Part shown: positions 1 through 11,127 of the stretch, in pieces
How positions within the stretch are numbered: position 1 is the stretch's first letter
Layout of the letters: each line of letters begins with the position of its first letter
From: Hordeum vulgare subsp. vulgare
Lineage: Eukaryota; Streptophyta; Magnoliopsida; Poales; Poaceae
Assembly (NCBI RefSeq): GCF_904849725.1
Contig: NC_058519.1
Location: forward strand, 185,927,703 to 185,991,702
Direction: 5' to 3'
Length of the DNA stretch: 64,000 bases
Notes under the pieces: generated by a model
What the model was told of the DNA's origin: nothing
The model's database searches: none
What the model saw: only the letters and a program-made list of their open reading frames with translations
Translations under genes and position numbers: made by a program

Positions 1-567
1 ACTACTTTTTAAAAAAAATAGATTGTGAATTACCTTGAAGCGGCCATCGAAAGCCTCCTTTAATTGGTTATCAACGTATCAAATACTTTGTGGAACCACA
101 CTTATTAGAGTGTGACATTCCTCAGGGATGGAAGAGTCATTTAGACCGTCTACCATCATGGACGGCCACCCAGTTTGGGGCTGCTATGTTGTGGACAACT
201 CTGGGTGCAGCGTTGCTCTTCTCCTCTTGGAGAAGCTGGTGCGGATGGTTCTGGAGGTTGAGAGGTCTATGCAATTGTCCTCGAAGAAGTCCAGGATTAT
301 CCCGGCTCTCACTCTTTTCTTTCCACGAGGGATTCATACTACTGGTCATCGTACTACCCTAGTTTCTGGTTTCGGGGGGGGGGGGGGTCTATCGAGGCAC
401 TACCTCCCCGATCTCCTCGATAACTGGGGGAGGCATGTTGTGTGAGGCGGTCCCGCTCTCCACCAGGTTGGCCGGTAAGGAGTCCCCCTTCGAAACTTGA
501 TTGGTGGGAAAATCGCGCGGCGGGCTACAATACGGAAAGTATGCTTATCATTAATAGGAAAGTCTCA

Positions 568-1965
568 TTACGGAAGGGTATTCGGGTTTTCACACTCATA
601 CCTTATCGCTCGAGGCTTCACCCTTAGGTTCATTTGAGGAACCCTCCCAAAGTCCTTGGATTCCTCGATGGAGTCCGGAACATCATAAAATAGGACCACT
701 TTGTCCTTGCATTGCCTCTTTCCGGCTTTGGGAGCTAAATCTCCCTTGGCGTCTTTGGTTGCGCCCTTTTTTCGTATGGGAGGAGCCGCTCTCCTACCCA
801 CCTTATTCATCTTCTCCCTCCAGATGAGAGGGAGCAAGTGTGTCTTTGGACCTGGTGTCCAGAGGTCCTTTTAAACGAAGACCCTCCCAGGCATTCCTCT
901 TCTCCTTCTTCTTTTCTTCCTTCTCCATCGGTGTCGTGTCCAGCTTCTCGACCAGCATGGATGTCAATAAAGTCGGCCTGGGGCCCTCGGGCAAGGGCGC
1001 CGGACAGTTGATCTGCTGGGACTTTTCCAGCCAGATCTGCGAAAGATAGATAAGAGCCTTGTTAAAAGGGGAAAACCGAACACATAATATAATTTTGCCG
1101 GTCCAAGAGGGTTAGTAACATTGATGCCGATGTCCTCCTCTTCGGCCGGCCAAGTCTTCTGTTGCTTGAATATCACCTTCCACAACTTCTCGTGGATGAT
1201 GCGACAAAAGATCCACACAGCAGTCTGGTCGCCCGGGCTGTATTCCCACATCGGAGCAACCCGACGTTGACAGGGGGGAGGCGACGACATAGCGTGACTT
1301 GAACTACGTTGGTCAGCTCGATATTGTTCTTCAACAAGATGGAGATGGACCTTTGCAGTGCCTCCACCTCTGATTTCCCCACAATCGAGCGACTTCTTCG
1401 CCCATGACACTAATCGGATGGGGGTCTAGATCTAAATCCGGGGGGTGTTGCCCACCTCGCGTCACGTGTCTTAGTGATGTAAAATCATTCCTGTTGCCAG
1501 ACCTTGACGGTGTCTATGAAGGAACCGGTCAGCCATTGAACTAGGGGAAGTTTGCTAACCATTGCTCCCTCGTAGTTGGCCTGCTCACTATTAACTATCT
1601 TCACTTGATGTTTAGGACTTTCAACCATAAGACGAAGTGGGGTTGGACCTGCAGAAAGGCCTCACATACTATGATGAGGGCCGAAATATGCAAAAAGGAA
1701 TTTAGGGGAAGATCATGGAAATCTAACCCATGATAAAACATTATGCCCCGAACAAAGGGGTGGAGAGGGAAGCCAAGTCCCCGAAGAAAGTTGGGGATAA
1801 AAACCACCCTCTCGCCTTCTTTAGGCTTAGGGATTATGTGGCCCTTCTTCGGAACATGGTGGACGATGTTTGCCAAAAAATAGCCGACACTCTTCAACTC
1901 AAAGATGTCATTTTCACAGTGACATAGGAGGCCTCCCAGTTGCCTTTCGAGCCCGAGCCAGCCAT
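568..1965 (-). pseudogene. antisense 'putative gypsy-type transposon' gene of B1, broken
   Basis: The minus strand encodes an N-terminal domain of the family annotated as 'putative gypsy type transposon' (Pfam Transposase_28), with motifs such as GERVVFIPNFLRGLGFPLHP and the later CEAFLQVQPHFVLW. The probable ATG is at 1965-1963. One frameshift near 1910 separates it from the conserved frame (1897-1601). A second conserved block (about 1290-1090, motif APMWEYSPGD then EKLWKVIFKQQKTWP) and lysine-rich segments (994-803, 837-568) follow, probably as separate exons. The protein's function is unknown; such genes are recorded as extra antisense ORFs of Tat elements. Frameshifts and stops make it a pseudogene. 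Confidence 0.65.
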
Positions 1966-2094
1966 GGATGAACTAGGGAAGGGGTTCGAGGGGATTGGGG
2001 AAAAGATGGCGCTTGGAAGATGGAGCCCTAAGGAGTGGTAAAGGCAATGGCCATGTGAGGTCTGGAAAGCGTAAGGAGGCTATGGTGGCGGTTT

Positions 2095-2106
2095 CCTTTT
2101 TATAAG
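2095..2106 (-). promoter_or_regulatory. TATA-like box for the B1 antisense gene
   Basis: On the minus strand the sequence reads CTTATAAAAAGG, a good plant TATA match, about 130 bp upstream of the putative ATG at 1965. No LTR lies nearby, so it would serve the antisense gene. Similar boxes precede the corresponding genes in B2, A and C. Confidence 0.45.
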
Positions 2107-2392
2107 CTACTGAAATTCCAAGAGCCCTTGTAATGCAAGTTAAAATTCACCATTTCCCGATAAACCGTGCGATTATGTGTGTGTGGGATAACCCAAATCA
2201 TGAACCATATCCCTTGAAAAGAGGGACGCAATCTCCATGTTGATGGAACGTGTCAATGAAAACTGCCTCGAATTACATTTCCGTAACAGGTCATTGGTCT
2301 TGACCATCCACAACCTTTCGTTAAAAAGGTTGTCAGGAAAAATGTTGTTCGCTATCGAACTGCCAGCCTAGGAGGATAAATTATATCTTCAA

Positions 2393-2394
<2 letters not shown>

Positions 2395-2426
<32 letters not shown>
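2395..2426. repeat. (AT)16 microsatellite
   Basis: An uninterrupted AT dinucleotide run of 32 bp lies in the non-coding 3' region of element B1. Confidence 0.95.
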
Positions 2427-2431
<5 letters not shown>

Positions 2432-2612
2432 TGGAAACAGGGATGTCATCGGTGACCGAACTATTACCTATTACAGGCTGAATATAAAAAGGGGAGAACT
2501 CGCCCCGCAAGTAGGAGACTTTGGACGCACGAAGCAGCTGGGAGTCAAGACTATGGCATTGGAGGCCAGTTCACGGGCTACCGAGGGAGTTCGAGACTAA
2601 GGGGTCCTCGGG

Positions 2613-3067
2613 TCACTTACCTATTTCCTTGGGCCGGACTCCTGGGTCGTCCTATTATTATTATTGGAATCCTAACAGATGTGGCGATGTTGTATCCAAG
2701 ACAGACTCTTCCGAAGACTTCGCGTGCACCCCATGAGCATTGGTAATCGACATGTTTTCTCTTTGATGTAACTGACATTGTGTAACCCCAGTACCCCTGG
2801 TATATATATATGAGAGGGATTTAGTTCATAGGATAGATTAAGATCGTTATTCCTAGGGTTTAGACCACAACTTATGATCTTGAGGTAGATCAACTCTCTA
2901 CTTGATATGCCATCATCAATATAAACAAGAGCATGACGTAGGGTTTTAACTCTATTAAGAGGGCCCGAACCTGGGTACACATCGTCTCCTTTGTCTCATG
3001 TTACCCATCAATCCAAGATCCACAATTTGGTACCCTTATCCGAGATCTTCTGGTTTTGATACCGACA
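2613..3067 (+). repeat. 3' LTR of element B1
   Basis: This ~455-bp block is clearly related to 3702-4100: same order of motifs (GGGCCGGAC, a TATA run at 2801-2810, TGACGTAGGGTTTTA at about 2932-2946, then a run of G and a CGAACCTGGGTA motif). It follows the purine tract at 2599-2612 and ends in ACCGACA at 3067, the usual kind of Triticeae Gypsy LTR end. Its first bases are diverged from TG. It abuts directly onto a fragment of a second family member. Confidence 0.7.
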
Positions 3068-3237
3068 ATGGGGAAGCCAAAGTCTCGTATGAGGAAGGGT
3101 ACGAAGCATACAATCTCTTCCTTCCTAGGAGGTGGGAAGTTTTCTGCAAAGGCCTCGTCATTGGCGGAAGTTAATCTAGGGCGGGTGGGCGCTAGATCCA
3201 AAGCAGGAATGTGCCCTTGTGCTTCAAGGGCGCTCAA
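3068..3237 (-). pseudogene. antisense gene exon 1 fragment of B2
   Basis: The minus strand encodes the motif series PPRKEEIVCFVPF then RDFGFPI, which aligns with the B1 motif GERVVFIPNFLRGLGFP and identifies the same 'putative gypsy-type transposon' domain. The frame opens at about 3237 and is cut at 3068 by the B1 LTR, so only the N-terminal part remains. It is interpreted as a truncated first exon; the exact start codon is uncertain. Confidence 0.5.
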
Positions 3238-3392
3238 TTGGAGACAGGGAGACTGAATAGCTTGCCTAGTCGCCTAGGAGGGGGCCTTGAGGGCGAGAAG
3301 AGGATTTTGGGACGCTTGCCATGTCTTCGGGTTCCCTAATTTTTTATCCTTCGATGGTTGGGATTTGGGTGTGTTGCGAGTGGCACGTCGAG

Positions 3393-3405
3393 CCTATTTA
3401 ATAGG
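3393..3405 (-). promoter_or_regulatory. TATA-like box for the B2 antisense gene
   Basis: The minus strand reads CCTATTAAATAGG, a near-palindromic TATA-like motif about 155 bp upstream of the start of the antisense frame at 3237, at a distance similar to that in B1. Confidence 0.35.
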
Positions 3406-3701
3406 CGTTTTTCCTTTGACCCGTGAGGAGCATTTATGTAAAAGATTTCTGGACTGCCCACCTCCCATCGATGCATGAGAATCGAGGGGTGCCATTAACC
3501 TTGAAAAAGAAAGTCAATATTGTGGGCCTCGCGGCGCTTCGACAATCACGAACACGTCGGTGGCTGAATTAGTGTGTTAGACGAACATAGAAGGAGAGAA
3601 GAACTTGCCCGGAAAACTGGAGACTTCTGGCACACCAACCCCGATATTGGAGGCTAGTTCTCGGGTGACTAAGGGAGTCCGGGACTAAGGGGTCCTCGGG
3701 C

Positions 3702-4100
3702 TGTCGGTCTATCTCTTATGGGCCGGACATGTGGGCCGCCCTATGGAAGGCAGAGCTATAAAACAACTCCATGTTCATGAAGGAAACCTCCAAAGCCTTG
3801 GTGTGTCCTCCAAGTCAAGATGGTATAATGGGCATGTTTATTCCCTGATGGCAATCGGCCATGTGTAACCCTTGGTACCCCGCGTGTCTATATAAACCAT
3901 AGGGTTTAGTTCGTAGGGCAGAGAATTATTATCCTACTCATCAAGGGTTTACTTCATCTGATCTCGTGGTAGATCGACTCTGTAGTTGTCATACACACAT
4001 CAATGTAATCAAGCAGGACGTAGGGTTTTACCTCTCCGAGAGGGCACGAACCTCGGTAAATATCGTCCATGTGTTTCCTGTTCCCCATGAATCCAATATC
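3702..4100 (+). repeat. 3' LTR of element B2, 3'-truncated
   Basis: It begins TGTCGGTCTATCTC right after the purine tract and parallels the LTR at 2613-3067, with a TATA box (CTATATAAA) near 3889. Similarity to the first LTR fades at about 4100, where sequence typical of a Copia LTR on the opposite strand starts, so the last ~50 bp are missing. Confidence 0.65.
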
Positions 4101-6598
4101 CCCCGACCCTTGCCAGGAGCTTTACACCATAATGATTGAGCTCCGAGGCACCACCAACCATCTAGGGCGCCCAAGAGGCACAAGCTCTAGGGTGCCCAAA
4201 CACCCAAGAGTAATATACTTCTCAAACTTCACTTCCACGTATCACCATGGAGAACTCAAGCCGGTGCAACTAATGCAATGGAAAGAACACACGGAGTGGT
4301 CAAGTACCTCACACTCAAATCCTACCACAACAACAAAAGCTATGGATGAATACGAGAGGCAGAACAAAGAGCTCACAAAGAACTCCAAGATCTACATCCA
4401 ACGGGTTCCCCTCACATAGAGGAGAAAGTGATTGGTGGAAACATGGATCTAGATCACCTCTCTCTTTTCCCTCAAGAACTAGAAGAAAATCATTGGAGGG
4501 ATTTAGAGTTAGCAAGATCGAAGAAGGTCAGCAACGGGCGGCAAACACAAGCTCAATAGGTATGGTCCATTGGGGAAGAAGACCCCCCTTTATAGGAGGG
4601 AAAAAATCTAACTCTTACCCCATCATCCCGCACACAAGCGGTAGTACCACTCATGGGTGGCTATGCGAGCCGCAAAGGGCAAAGACATGAGGCCACGAGG
4701 CGGTAATGTCGCTGGAGCGGTACCACCGCTCGCCCAAGTAGTACTACCGCTTGGGTTGCGGTCCAACAACTCTACAAACAGAGAGGTGGTAAGAGCGAAG
4801 ATAGTCCGCCTAAGCGGTACTGCCGCTTGTGGGAGTGGTACTACCGCAGATAACAGGTAGTACCGTGCCCTACTACTGCTCGTAGTTTTCCGAGGGTTCC
4901 AAGCCCAGAAAGAAGGGCAGTAGTAGCACGGTAGTAATAGGAGGTAGTACCGCTTGAGAACGGTACTACCGTGCCATTCCACCGACCAGAAATCGCTCAG
5001 TCCAACACGAAAAGTCCAGACACCGAAGCCATCGGTACAAACTATGGTACTTGGGCAATGGTATTGCTGCTCGTGAGCGGTACTACCGCAGGTCGGACGT
5101 AGTACCGCTGCCTTGCACTGTACTACCACTTGGTTCCGTCTAGCCGAGAACAAAGGCAACGTATGAATGAGGGAACACTAGAGCTTCCATAACTTCCACA
5201 AATGAGCTCCGAATTGAGGAAACTCAAGATTGTTGGTTAAATTAAGAAGAGGTAGTATAAAAATGCCAATGATATAGAGATGTGAAACCTTTATGAATGA
5301 AGACCGGGAAAACTCCAACATTGAAAACATCATAGAAGATGCATATGGATTCTGTTTTTAGTGAACTCGAACTTGTCACGAAGATGACCATAGACTCGAG
5401 AACCCACATAGAGAAAAACCAACCATGAGCCAAGAAAAATGACGATGCCAAGAATGCAATGATTTGAGCTCTCAACGAATGATATGATCAAGCTATTCAC
5501 TTGAGAGCCCCCCTTCATAGTAGGACAATAGACCCTATAACCCGGTCTCCCAACTAACACCGTGAGACCGGTAAAATAGAAAACCTATCAAGGACAAACC
5601 TTTGCCTTGTGCATAGTCCACTTGAGCTAGATGATGACGATCTTATCCTCCCCAAGATGGACCACCTTTCTTGATTTCGCTGTCTTGAAGAAGGCTAGTA
5701 GATTGCTACCCCATACTCCACTTTGGGTGAGCCACCTTTTGGCACATCTGCACAAGTCCATTATCACCACAATGGATGGCAAGCTTCAAGCATGATCTCT
5801 TTGTGAAGCTTCACTTGAAGTTGCACACCGCAATCTTGATGACGATCACCACTTGATGTCATCCTCCATGGGTTGTATGTGATCTTCCTCTTGAAGCAAG
5901 ACCATGGAAACATACCTAACCCCACATAGAACTCTCATGTAGACCATGGATTTGTACACAAAGTTTAATGGACAATGCTTACCATACCATGGGATCACTT
6001 GATCCCTCTGGGTACATCTTGTATACTTTGTGTATTGATCAACATGATTCACTTTTTCACATAGTCTTGATAAACCTTGTATATTATCTTCTATCTTCAT
6101 AAAGATGATGTATTGAAGGTAAACATGAATGTTCACACAATCTTATTCGTCAAGACATGCTTGTAATAATTGAGCTCAACTTTGAATACAACCTTGAATA
6201 CAACCTTTGGATAAAACCTTGAATACAACCTTGGTCACCATATAAACTCCTTGAAACCAACAGATGGACTTCAAGAAGTCCCTATGGACAAACCATTCAA
6301 TTATAACTCAAGGCAACCATTAGTCCATAGGGATTGTCATCAATTACCAAAACCACATATGGATAAATATGCTCTAACATGCACACTATGGTCCATGTTG
6401 CCCGTAGGAGCCTGAGACAACGGATCACGTGTTGGTGCAATGCTCATTGGCACGAGTGATCTGGTTAGCTGCTCTGCATGAGAGAAGCTGCGAAAGAGAT
6501 GTCCCCTCATCACAAGCTGGATGGTAGATTGGTCGACTACGCCAAGTGATGCATCCCCAACAGCACAAAGGAACGACATGAACTCCCTGATCATCTTA
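4101..6598 (-). mobile_element. Copia-type LTR (minus strand), truncated, plus short 3' flank
   Basis: Read on the minus strand this begins TGTTAGAGCATA at 6379. The phrase GGTTTTGGTAATTGATGACA that follows is what I associate with long Copia LTRs of Triticeae. The block runs to about 4101, where the LTR end is missing against the Gypsy LTR. A rearranged palindromic repeat cluster lies at 4637-5135. The bases 6380-6598 would be the internal 3' end next to the LTR; no coding sequence is recognisable there. Family assignment is by memory of LTR phrases only. None of the short open frames here resembles a known protein. Confidence 0.5.
4637..5135. repeat. cluster of GCGGTASTACCGC palindromes
   Basis: About ten exact or near copies of the 13-bp palindrome GCGGTA-C/G-TACCGC and its half-sites occur within 500 bp, for example near 4715, 4813, 4834, 4925-4974 and 5075-5110. 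They are embedded in the Copia LTR rather than a coding region. Confidence 0.7.
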
Positions 6599-8255
6599 GA
6601 TCAACTCTAGCAGACCCCTTATGATGCGCCGACCTACAAAATAACCGCCAGTTTACGGTTTGATGCTGAAAAAGTGACCCGAACAGACTCGGTAAACGCG
6701 TCAGACCCTTAAATTTTTGAAGGGCCATGGTAAATTGGCCCTTCCATCCCGCGAATACACAGCCCCCCCCCCCCCCCCGCTCGCCCCGTTGGTGTCATGT
6801 ATCTCGGGAAAGCGTTTGGGGGAGGGACATTTCAACCCGCACTTGTTCCTGCTCCCATCCTTCAGCCACCCAACACCATCATCGCACGCCTGCCGCCTTC
6901 GATTTCGTCCATACCCGCCGCCAGAATCACGTCGTCAGGCCACTCCTGGCCCAACTCCACTATGTCGCTTCGCCCCCTAAGATCCATGTAGTCGCGTGAC
7001 CGCCGCCTCAGATTGATGACCACTGAGTCGCTGTCACCCCGAATTCGCCGAGTTGTCTCTGCTCCAGGCCCGCCCCACCCCGGATTCGCCGTGTCACTGC
7101 CGCCTTCGGCCAGCCACCGGTGAGCCCATTTGTGCCCTCTTCTAGTTTGATTGAGCAATCGATTTGAAGAAGAAAATCCGTTCATGCGAGCTTGGGTACC
7201 ATTTTGTAGATGGATTTGAGCCCTTGCGAGCAATTATTACTTGAGGATTTGAACTAGTTCGATGACTCAGACATAGACCCGTTGCTCGAGAGCCATCGAG
7301 AGAATATGGTGTTTGTGGTGCTCGCCGTGATGGCACAAAGATTGGGAGCGAAAGAGATGTCGAGGATTCACTGTAGGTCATTTATGCATCCCTCGCAACC
7401 GCCATCCTGGGAACGAGGTGTTCATGCAAGACTACTTCGCGGACAATCCAACATATCCGATGCACCTCTTCCGGAGAAGGTACTCTCAATGATATCAGTG
7501 TGTTGCAATGGTCTCATTTGTGGTGATGCTCCTACTTACAACGACATGGTGTATTTCCATGAGCACACAAAGGTATACTATCTTGAAGATGGTATTTATC
7601 CTTCTTGGTGTACATTTGTGAAGAGCATCAAAAAACCCAAAACTAGGAAGCACATCGAATTTGCAAAGGCACAAGAGGCTGCCCGGAAAGATATTGAAAG
7701 AGCCTTTGGGGTTTTGCAACCAAGGTTTGCCATCGTTCGTGGTCCTGCTCCTCTTTGGGACAAACGAACCCCAAAGAACATCATGAGATGTTGTGTGATT
7801 CTTCACAACATGATTACCGAAGATGAGAGGGACATGAACTTCAAGTTCTTCTATGACAATGTCGGTAGCCATGTGTAGCCAGCTAGAGACCTTGATCGCA
7901 TACAAGCATTCCTTCACACATACCGGTAGATTGAAGACACAAACACCCACTATTAGCTTCAGGAGAATCTCATTGAGCACCATTCACAACGGCATGGGTA
8001 ATAATTTCTACCATTTCTTCATTCATTTTATTCATTTTATGTGTGATTTATATCATTTTATTATTTGGGACAATTCTTATATTGAACTATTACTTTAATT
8101 CGGTGATTTGAATAATTATAGTAATTTGTATGATTGTTATATTATAATTTGCTTACTGAAAGATTTTTATTTTACCTTATGTTTAATTTATAATTTTGTG
8201 TGCAATACATGACATATGAGCAAATTCAGAAAATACCACTTATTTTGGGGGCTCG
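6599..8255 (+). mobile_element. PIF/Harbinger transposon remnant
   Basis: The left end GATCAACTCTAGCAGACCCC at 6599 resembles Harbinger terminal repeats of grasses and is preceded by TTA (6596-6598), the target triplet of this superfamily. The only coding trace is a deleted transposase at 7210-8001. A run of 16 C lies at 6763-6778. The right terminal repeat is not clear; a weak match (GACCTGCGGTAGAACAG) lies near 8258-8274 at the join with Copia LTR sequence. The AT-rich 8002-8255 holds no gene. No ORF1/Myb-like gene is visible, so the copy is non-autonomous and dead. Confidence 0.65.
7210..8001 (+). pseudogene. PIF/Harbinger transposase (DDE_Tnp_4), internally deleted
   Basis: The start MDLSPCEQLLLEDL (ATG 7210) matches the usual N-terminus of grass Harbinger transposases, but TAG follows at 7258. 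The motif DYFADNPTYPMHLFRRRY appears in another frame at about 7430-7485. The C-terminal DDE domain is then joined almost directly: GDAPTYN, YYLEDGIYPSW, ERAFGVLQPRFAIVRGPA and CVILHNMITEDERD. The region that should hold the first catalytic aspartates is missing. The downstream tail motif RIQAFLHTY and LQENLIEHH continues in frame with three TAG codons and ends TAA at 7999-8001. Full-length proteins are roughly twice as long. Identity is firm, function lost. Confidence 0.85.
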
Positions 8256-9298
8256 CGCGACCTGCGGTAGAACAGACTACGGAGAAGGAGAAGAGGAGAA
8301 GTAGGGCTACGCCATGGGGTGATCAAATCAGGTGTGTGCGGCCCTCCCAAATCCTCCACTATATATAGGAGGGAGGGAAGGGGGTGGGCTACCCCTAGGG
8401 AAACCCTAGGAGGTGCGGCAGCCCTAGGAGGAGGAGGGGCGCCCTAGGTGGGTGGCTTCCCACCCAAGGTAGCCTCCACGCCTAGGGTTTGGCCTCCCTT
8501 GCGCCTTGGGCCTCCTCCCCTTAGTGCACCAGCCCACCAGGGGCTGGTTCCTCTCCCCTTTCAGCCCATGTGGCCCTCCAGGACAGGTGGACCCCCCTGG
8601 TGGACCCCTGGTACCCTTAAGGAGGTCCCGATACAATATCGATAAACCCCGAAACTATTCCCGCGACCGAAACTGGACTTCCCATATATAAATCTTTACC
8701 TCTCGACTATTCCAGAACTCCTCGTGACGTCCAGGATCTCATCCGAGACTCCAAAAAACCTTCGGTAACCACATATACGATTCCCATAACAACTCTAGCG
8801 TCACCGGACCTTTAGTGTGTAGACCCTACGGGTTCGGGAAACATGCAGACATGATCGAGACACCTCTCCGGCCAATAACCAACAACGGGGTCTGGATATC
8901 CATATTGGCTACCCCATGTTCCATGATGATCTCATCGGACGAACCATGATGTCGAGGATTCACTCAATCCCATATGCAATTCCCTTAGTCTACCGGTATG
9001 ACACTTGCCCGAGATTCAATCGTTGGTATCCATATACCTTGCTCGAGACACTTTCGGAGATACCTGTAGTGCACCTTTATAATGACCCAGTTATGTTGTG
9101 ACATTTGATACACCCAAAGCACTCCTATGATATCTGGGAGTTGCACAATCTCATGGTCTAAGGAAATGATACTTGACATTAGAAAAGCTTTAGCACACGA
9201 ACTACACGATCTTGTGCTATGCTTAGGGTTGGGTCTTGTCCATCACATCATTCTCCTAATGATGCGATCCCGTTATCAATGACATCCAATGTCCATGA
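8256..9298 (-). repeat. Angela/BARE/WIS-like Copia 3' LTR, distal part
   Basis: On the minus strand this continues, after the LARD insertion, the LTR that begins at 36128. I recognise phrases of the Angela/BARE/WIS LTR around 9260-9298 (GACATTGGATGTCATTGATA) and 9200-9250, and a TATA box (plus-strand TATATATA at 8360-8367). The last several hundred bases of the LTR are missing at the join with the Harbinger sequence; the edge at 8256 is approximate. The five bases CATGA at 9294-9298 are the left target-site duplication of the LARD. Confidence 0.75.
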
Positions 9299-11127
9299 TG
9301 TAACACCATGTGCTTATCTTTCCTGACTAGTTTAGTTATTTCAAAAATTAGGGTCAATTAATTTTTTTTGTGAATGCTTGTGATGCTTGAAGTGATTGTT
9401 GTTTGCTTGCTTGCTTGTATGCCTGTGGTTGATCCTCAATAAATCATGTTACTCTCCAGACTCACCTCCTTAGCCCAAAACTCCTGCCTAATGATCATGC
9501 CATGTGTTTAGGACCAGAAACTATTTTAACCAAATATTATCTTCACCGAAAAGCATTTCCTTGAGTTAAGATTTCAAAACCCCTAAGATGAGATTTGTAC
9601 TACAAGTCCTCAAATTAGGGAATTTAGTTTACACAAATTATTTTATTTAAAACCCATTATCAAAATGGTTTCCCAAAACCACAATATTATTATTTTAAAA
9701 GTTATTTTTATATTTTATTTAAATGCCTTCCTGTGAGGCCAGATATGGTCTCTTATGAAGGAAAGTTATTTTTATTGCCTTCAAAATATTTAAGAAAATT
9801 TAGGGAAACTCAGTGGACATATATATTCCATATATATGAGTTTCAACACATGGTCATGTTCAAATATTGGGCAAACCTCTTGAAAACCCTTCCTACCTAT
9901 TTCAACCTTTTGGAATATTTCCATAATAAATATTCTCAATAAATTCCTGTAAAATTCTAGCATGTCAAATATACTATATGGGATGCTCTTGCCAAGTTTC
10001 ATCTCAATCCAAGTTATTTTGATTCCCCTAAATATTCTAAAACCGTATCTGTCCAGATCCAAATTTGAGCAACTCTACATTGTCAAGTGTTTCGAATTGT
10101 GCTCACATTTGGTAGACATGTTCTTATACTCTAATAATGCATCCACGCCAAGTGGTGCATCATGGAGAATAGAAGAACCTATCCCAAGCCCCTCAAAATC
10201 CTCTTTGTTGATTTCTGACTTTGGGAAACTTTACATTATAAAGTTTGTCCCATTGAGCCCAAAACTTTTGGGCATGCTTTAATGCTCAAATAATGCCCTC
10301 ACACCAAATATTGGATTTGTGGGAATTGATTTGAATAGTTTTGTAAGCAGAAAGCAATTTCTTCCCATTTCATGGGTTTTCCAAGTCTACATTGGAAACC
10401 TTCTCCACCAAATCCCAAATTTGGTGTCCAAGCTTATTCTCATCTATTATTTGATCTTGTTAAGTTTCATATCCATTGAAGTTCATCTAGTTTCCCTAAC
10501 ACTTATCAAACACCTTTTGTGCACTCACCAAATTGGCTCATTTGACCCCTTCCACCTTAACCCTTGAGCTCAACTTTCTACCACAGCCTTCCCTAGTTAC
10601 ATTTTACCTCCAGTAGCTTTGCCATGGCATCTGGTAAATTATTGGAGAGAGACTCCATGTAACTATTCCTCATTTTTACCCTTGGGTCACCATTTTTACC
10701 CCTCAAGTTCCACTTCTGCTTAAGCCAAAGACCCCAGCTCTTTCCAGAGGGTCCCTAGCATCCCAAGGCATCATTTCAAACCAAGTTGTGGCATGCTCAT
10801 GTAGGGAAATGAGCAGCACATCTACAAGTTCATTTCTCGCTGAAATATAGCTTTGTACAGCAAGTACTAGCTACCCACCTCTACTTGAGCTCAAACTTGG
10901 CATTGTTGTAGTCCTTCCATGTATAAGGCTAGTAGACAAGGTTTTACCTCCATTCCCCTTCTGGGAAAACAACTTTTGCTTGTCCCTAACTTCGTGTTGC
11001 AAACTTAATCACAGTCAAAACCCCACCTAACCAGCCCAGATGATTCCAAACTCCTTAGTGTCCTTCCTGAATGCATGCCCTGAGATAAAGACATATTTGA
11101 CTGTTCAAATTATCACTCTAGGCATAG

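Larger units (their letters stand above)
1..2612 (+). mobile_element. Gypsy (Tat-type) element B1, 3' internal remnant
   Basis: This is the internal 3' portion of a Gypsy element whose gag-pol lies outside the window or is lost. It carries an antisense gene related to those of elements A and C. It ends in a purine-rich tract (around 2599-2612, core AAGGGGTCCTCGGG) directly before an LTR. The stretch 1-560 shows no clear domain; a minus-strand frame at 137-349 may be another exon of the antisense gene. A run of 14 G lies at 374-387. Between 2107 and 2600 I see only diverged non-coding sequence and an AT microsatellite. The lineage is inferred from the antisense gene, not from pol. Confidence 0.6.
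3068..3701 (+). mobile_element. Gypsy element B2, 3' internal fragment
   Basis: This fragment starts inside an antisense exon homologous to the one in B1 and ends in a purine tract (3681-3700, GGGACTAAGGGGTCCTCGGG) immediately before the B2 3' LTR. The simplest reading is that B1 inserted into the antisense gene of B2, since the B1 LTR stops exactly at its canonical end. Apart from the exon and a TATA-like box nothing else is recognisable. Confidence 0.55.

Noticed and set aside
374..387. Runs of 14 G (374-387) and 16 C (6763-6778) as functional motifs
   Set aside because: Simple homopolymers in decayed transposon sequence; no supporting structure around them and possible sequencing-length error.
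8256..8280. Right terminal inverted repeat of the Harbinger element
   Set aside because: Only a weak, gapped match to the left end; not good enough to define an end or a TTA duplication.
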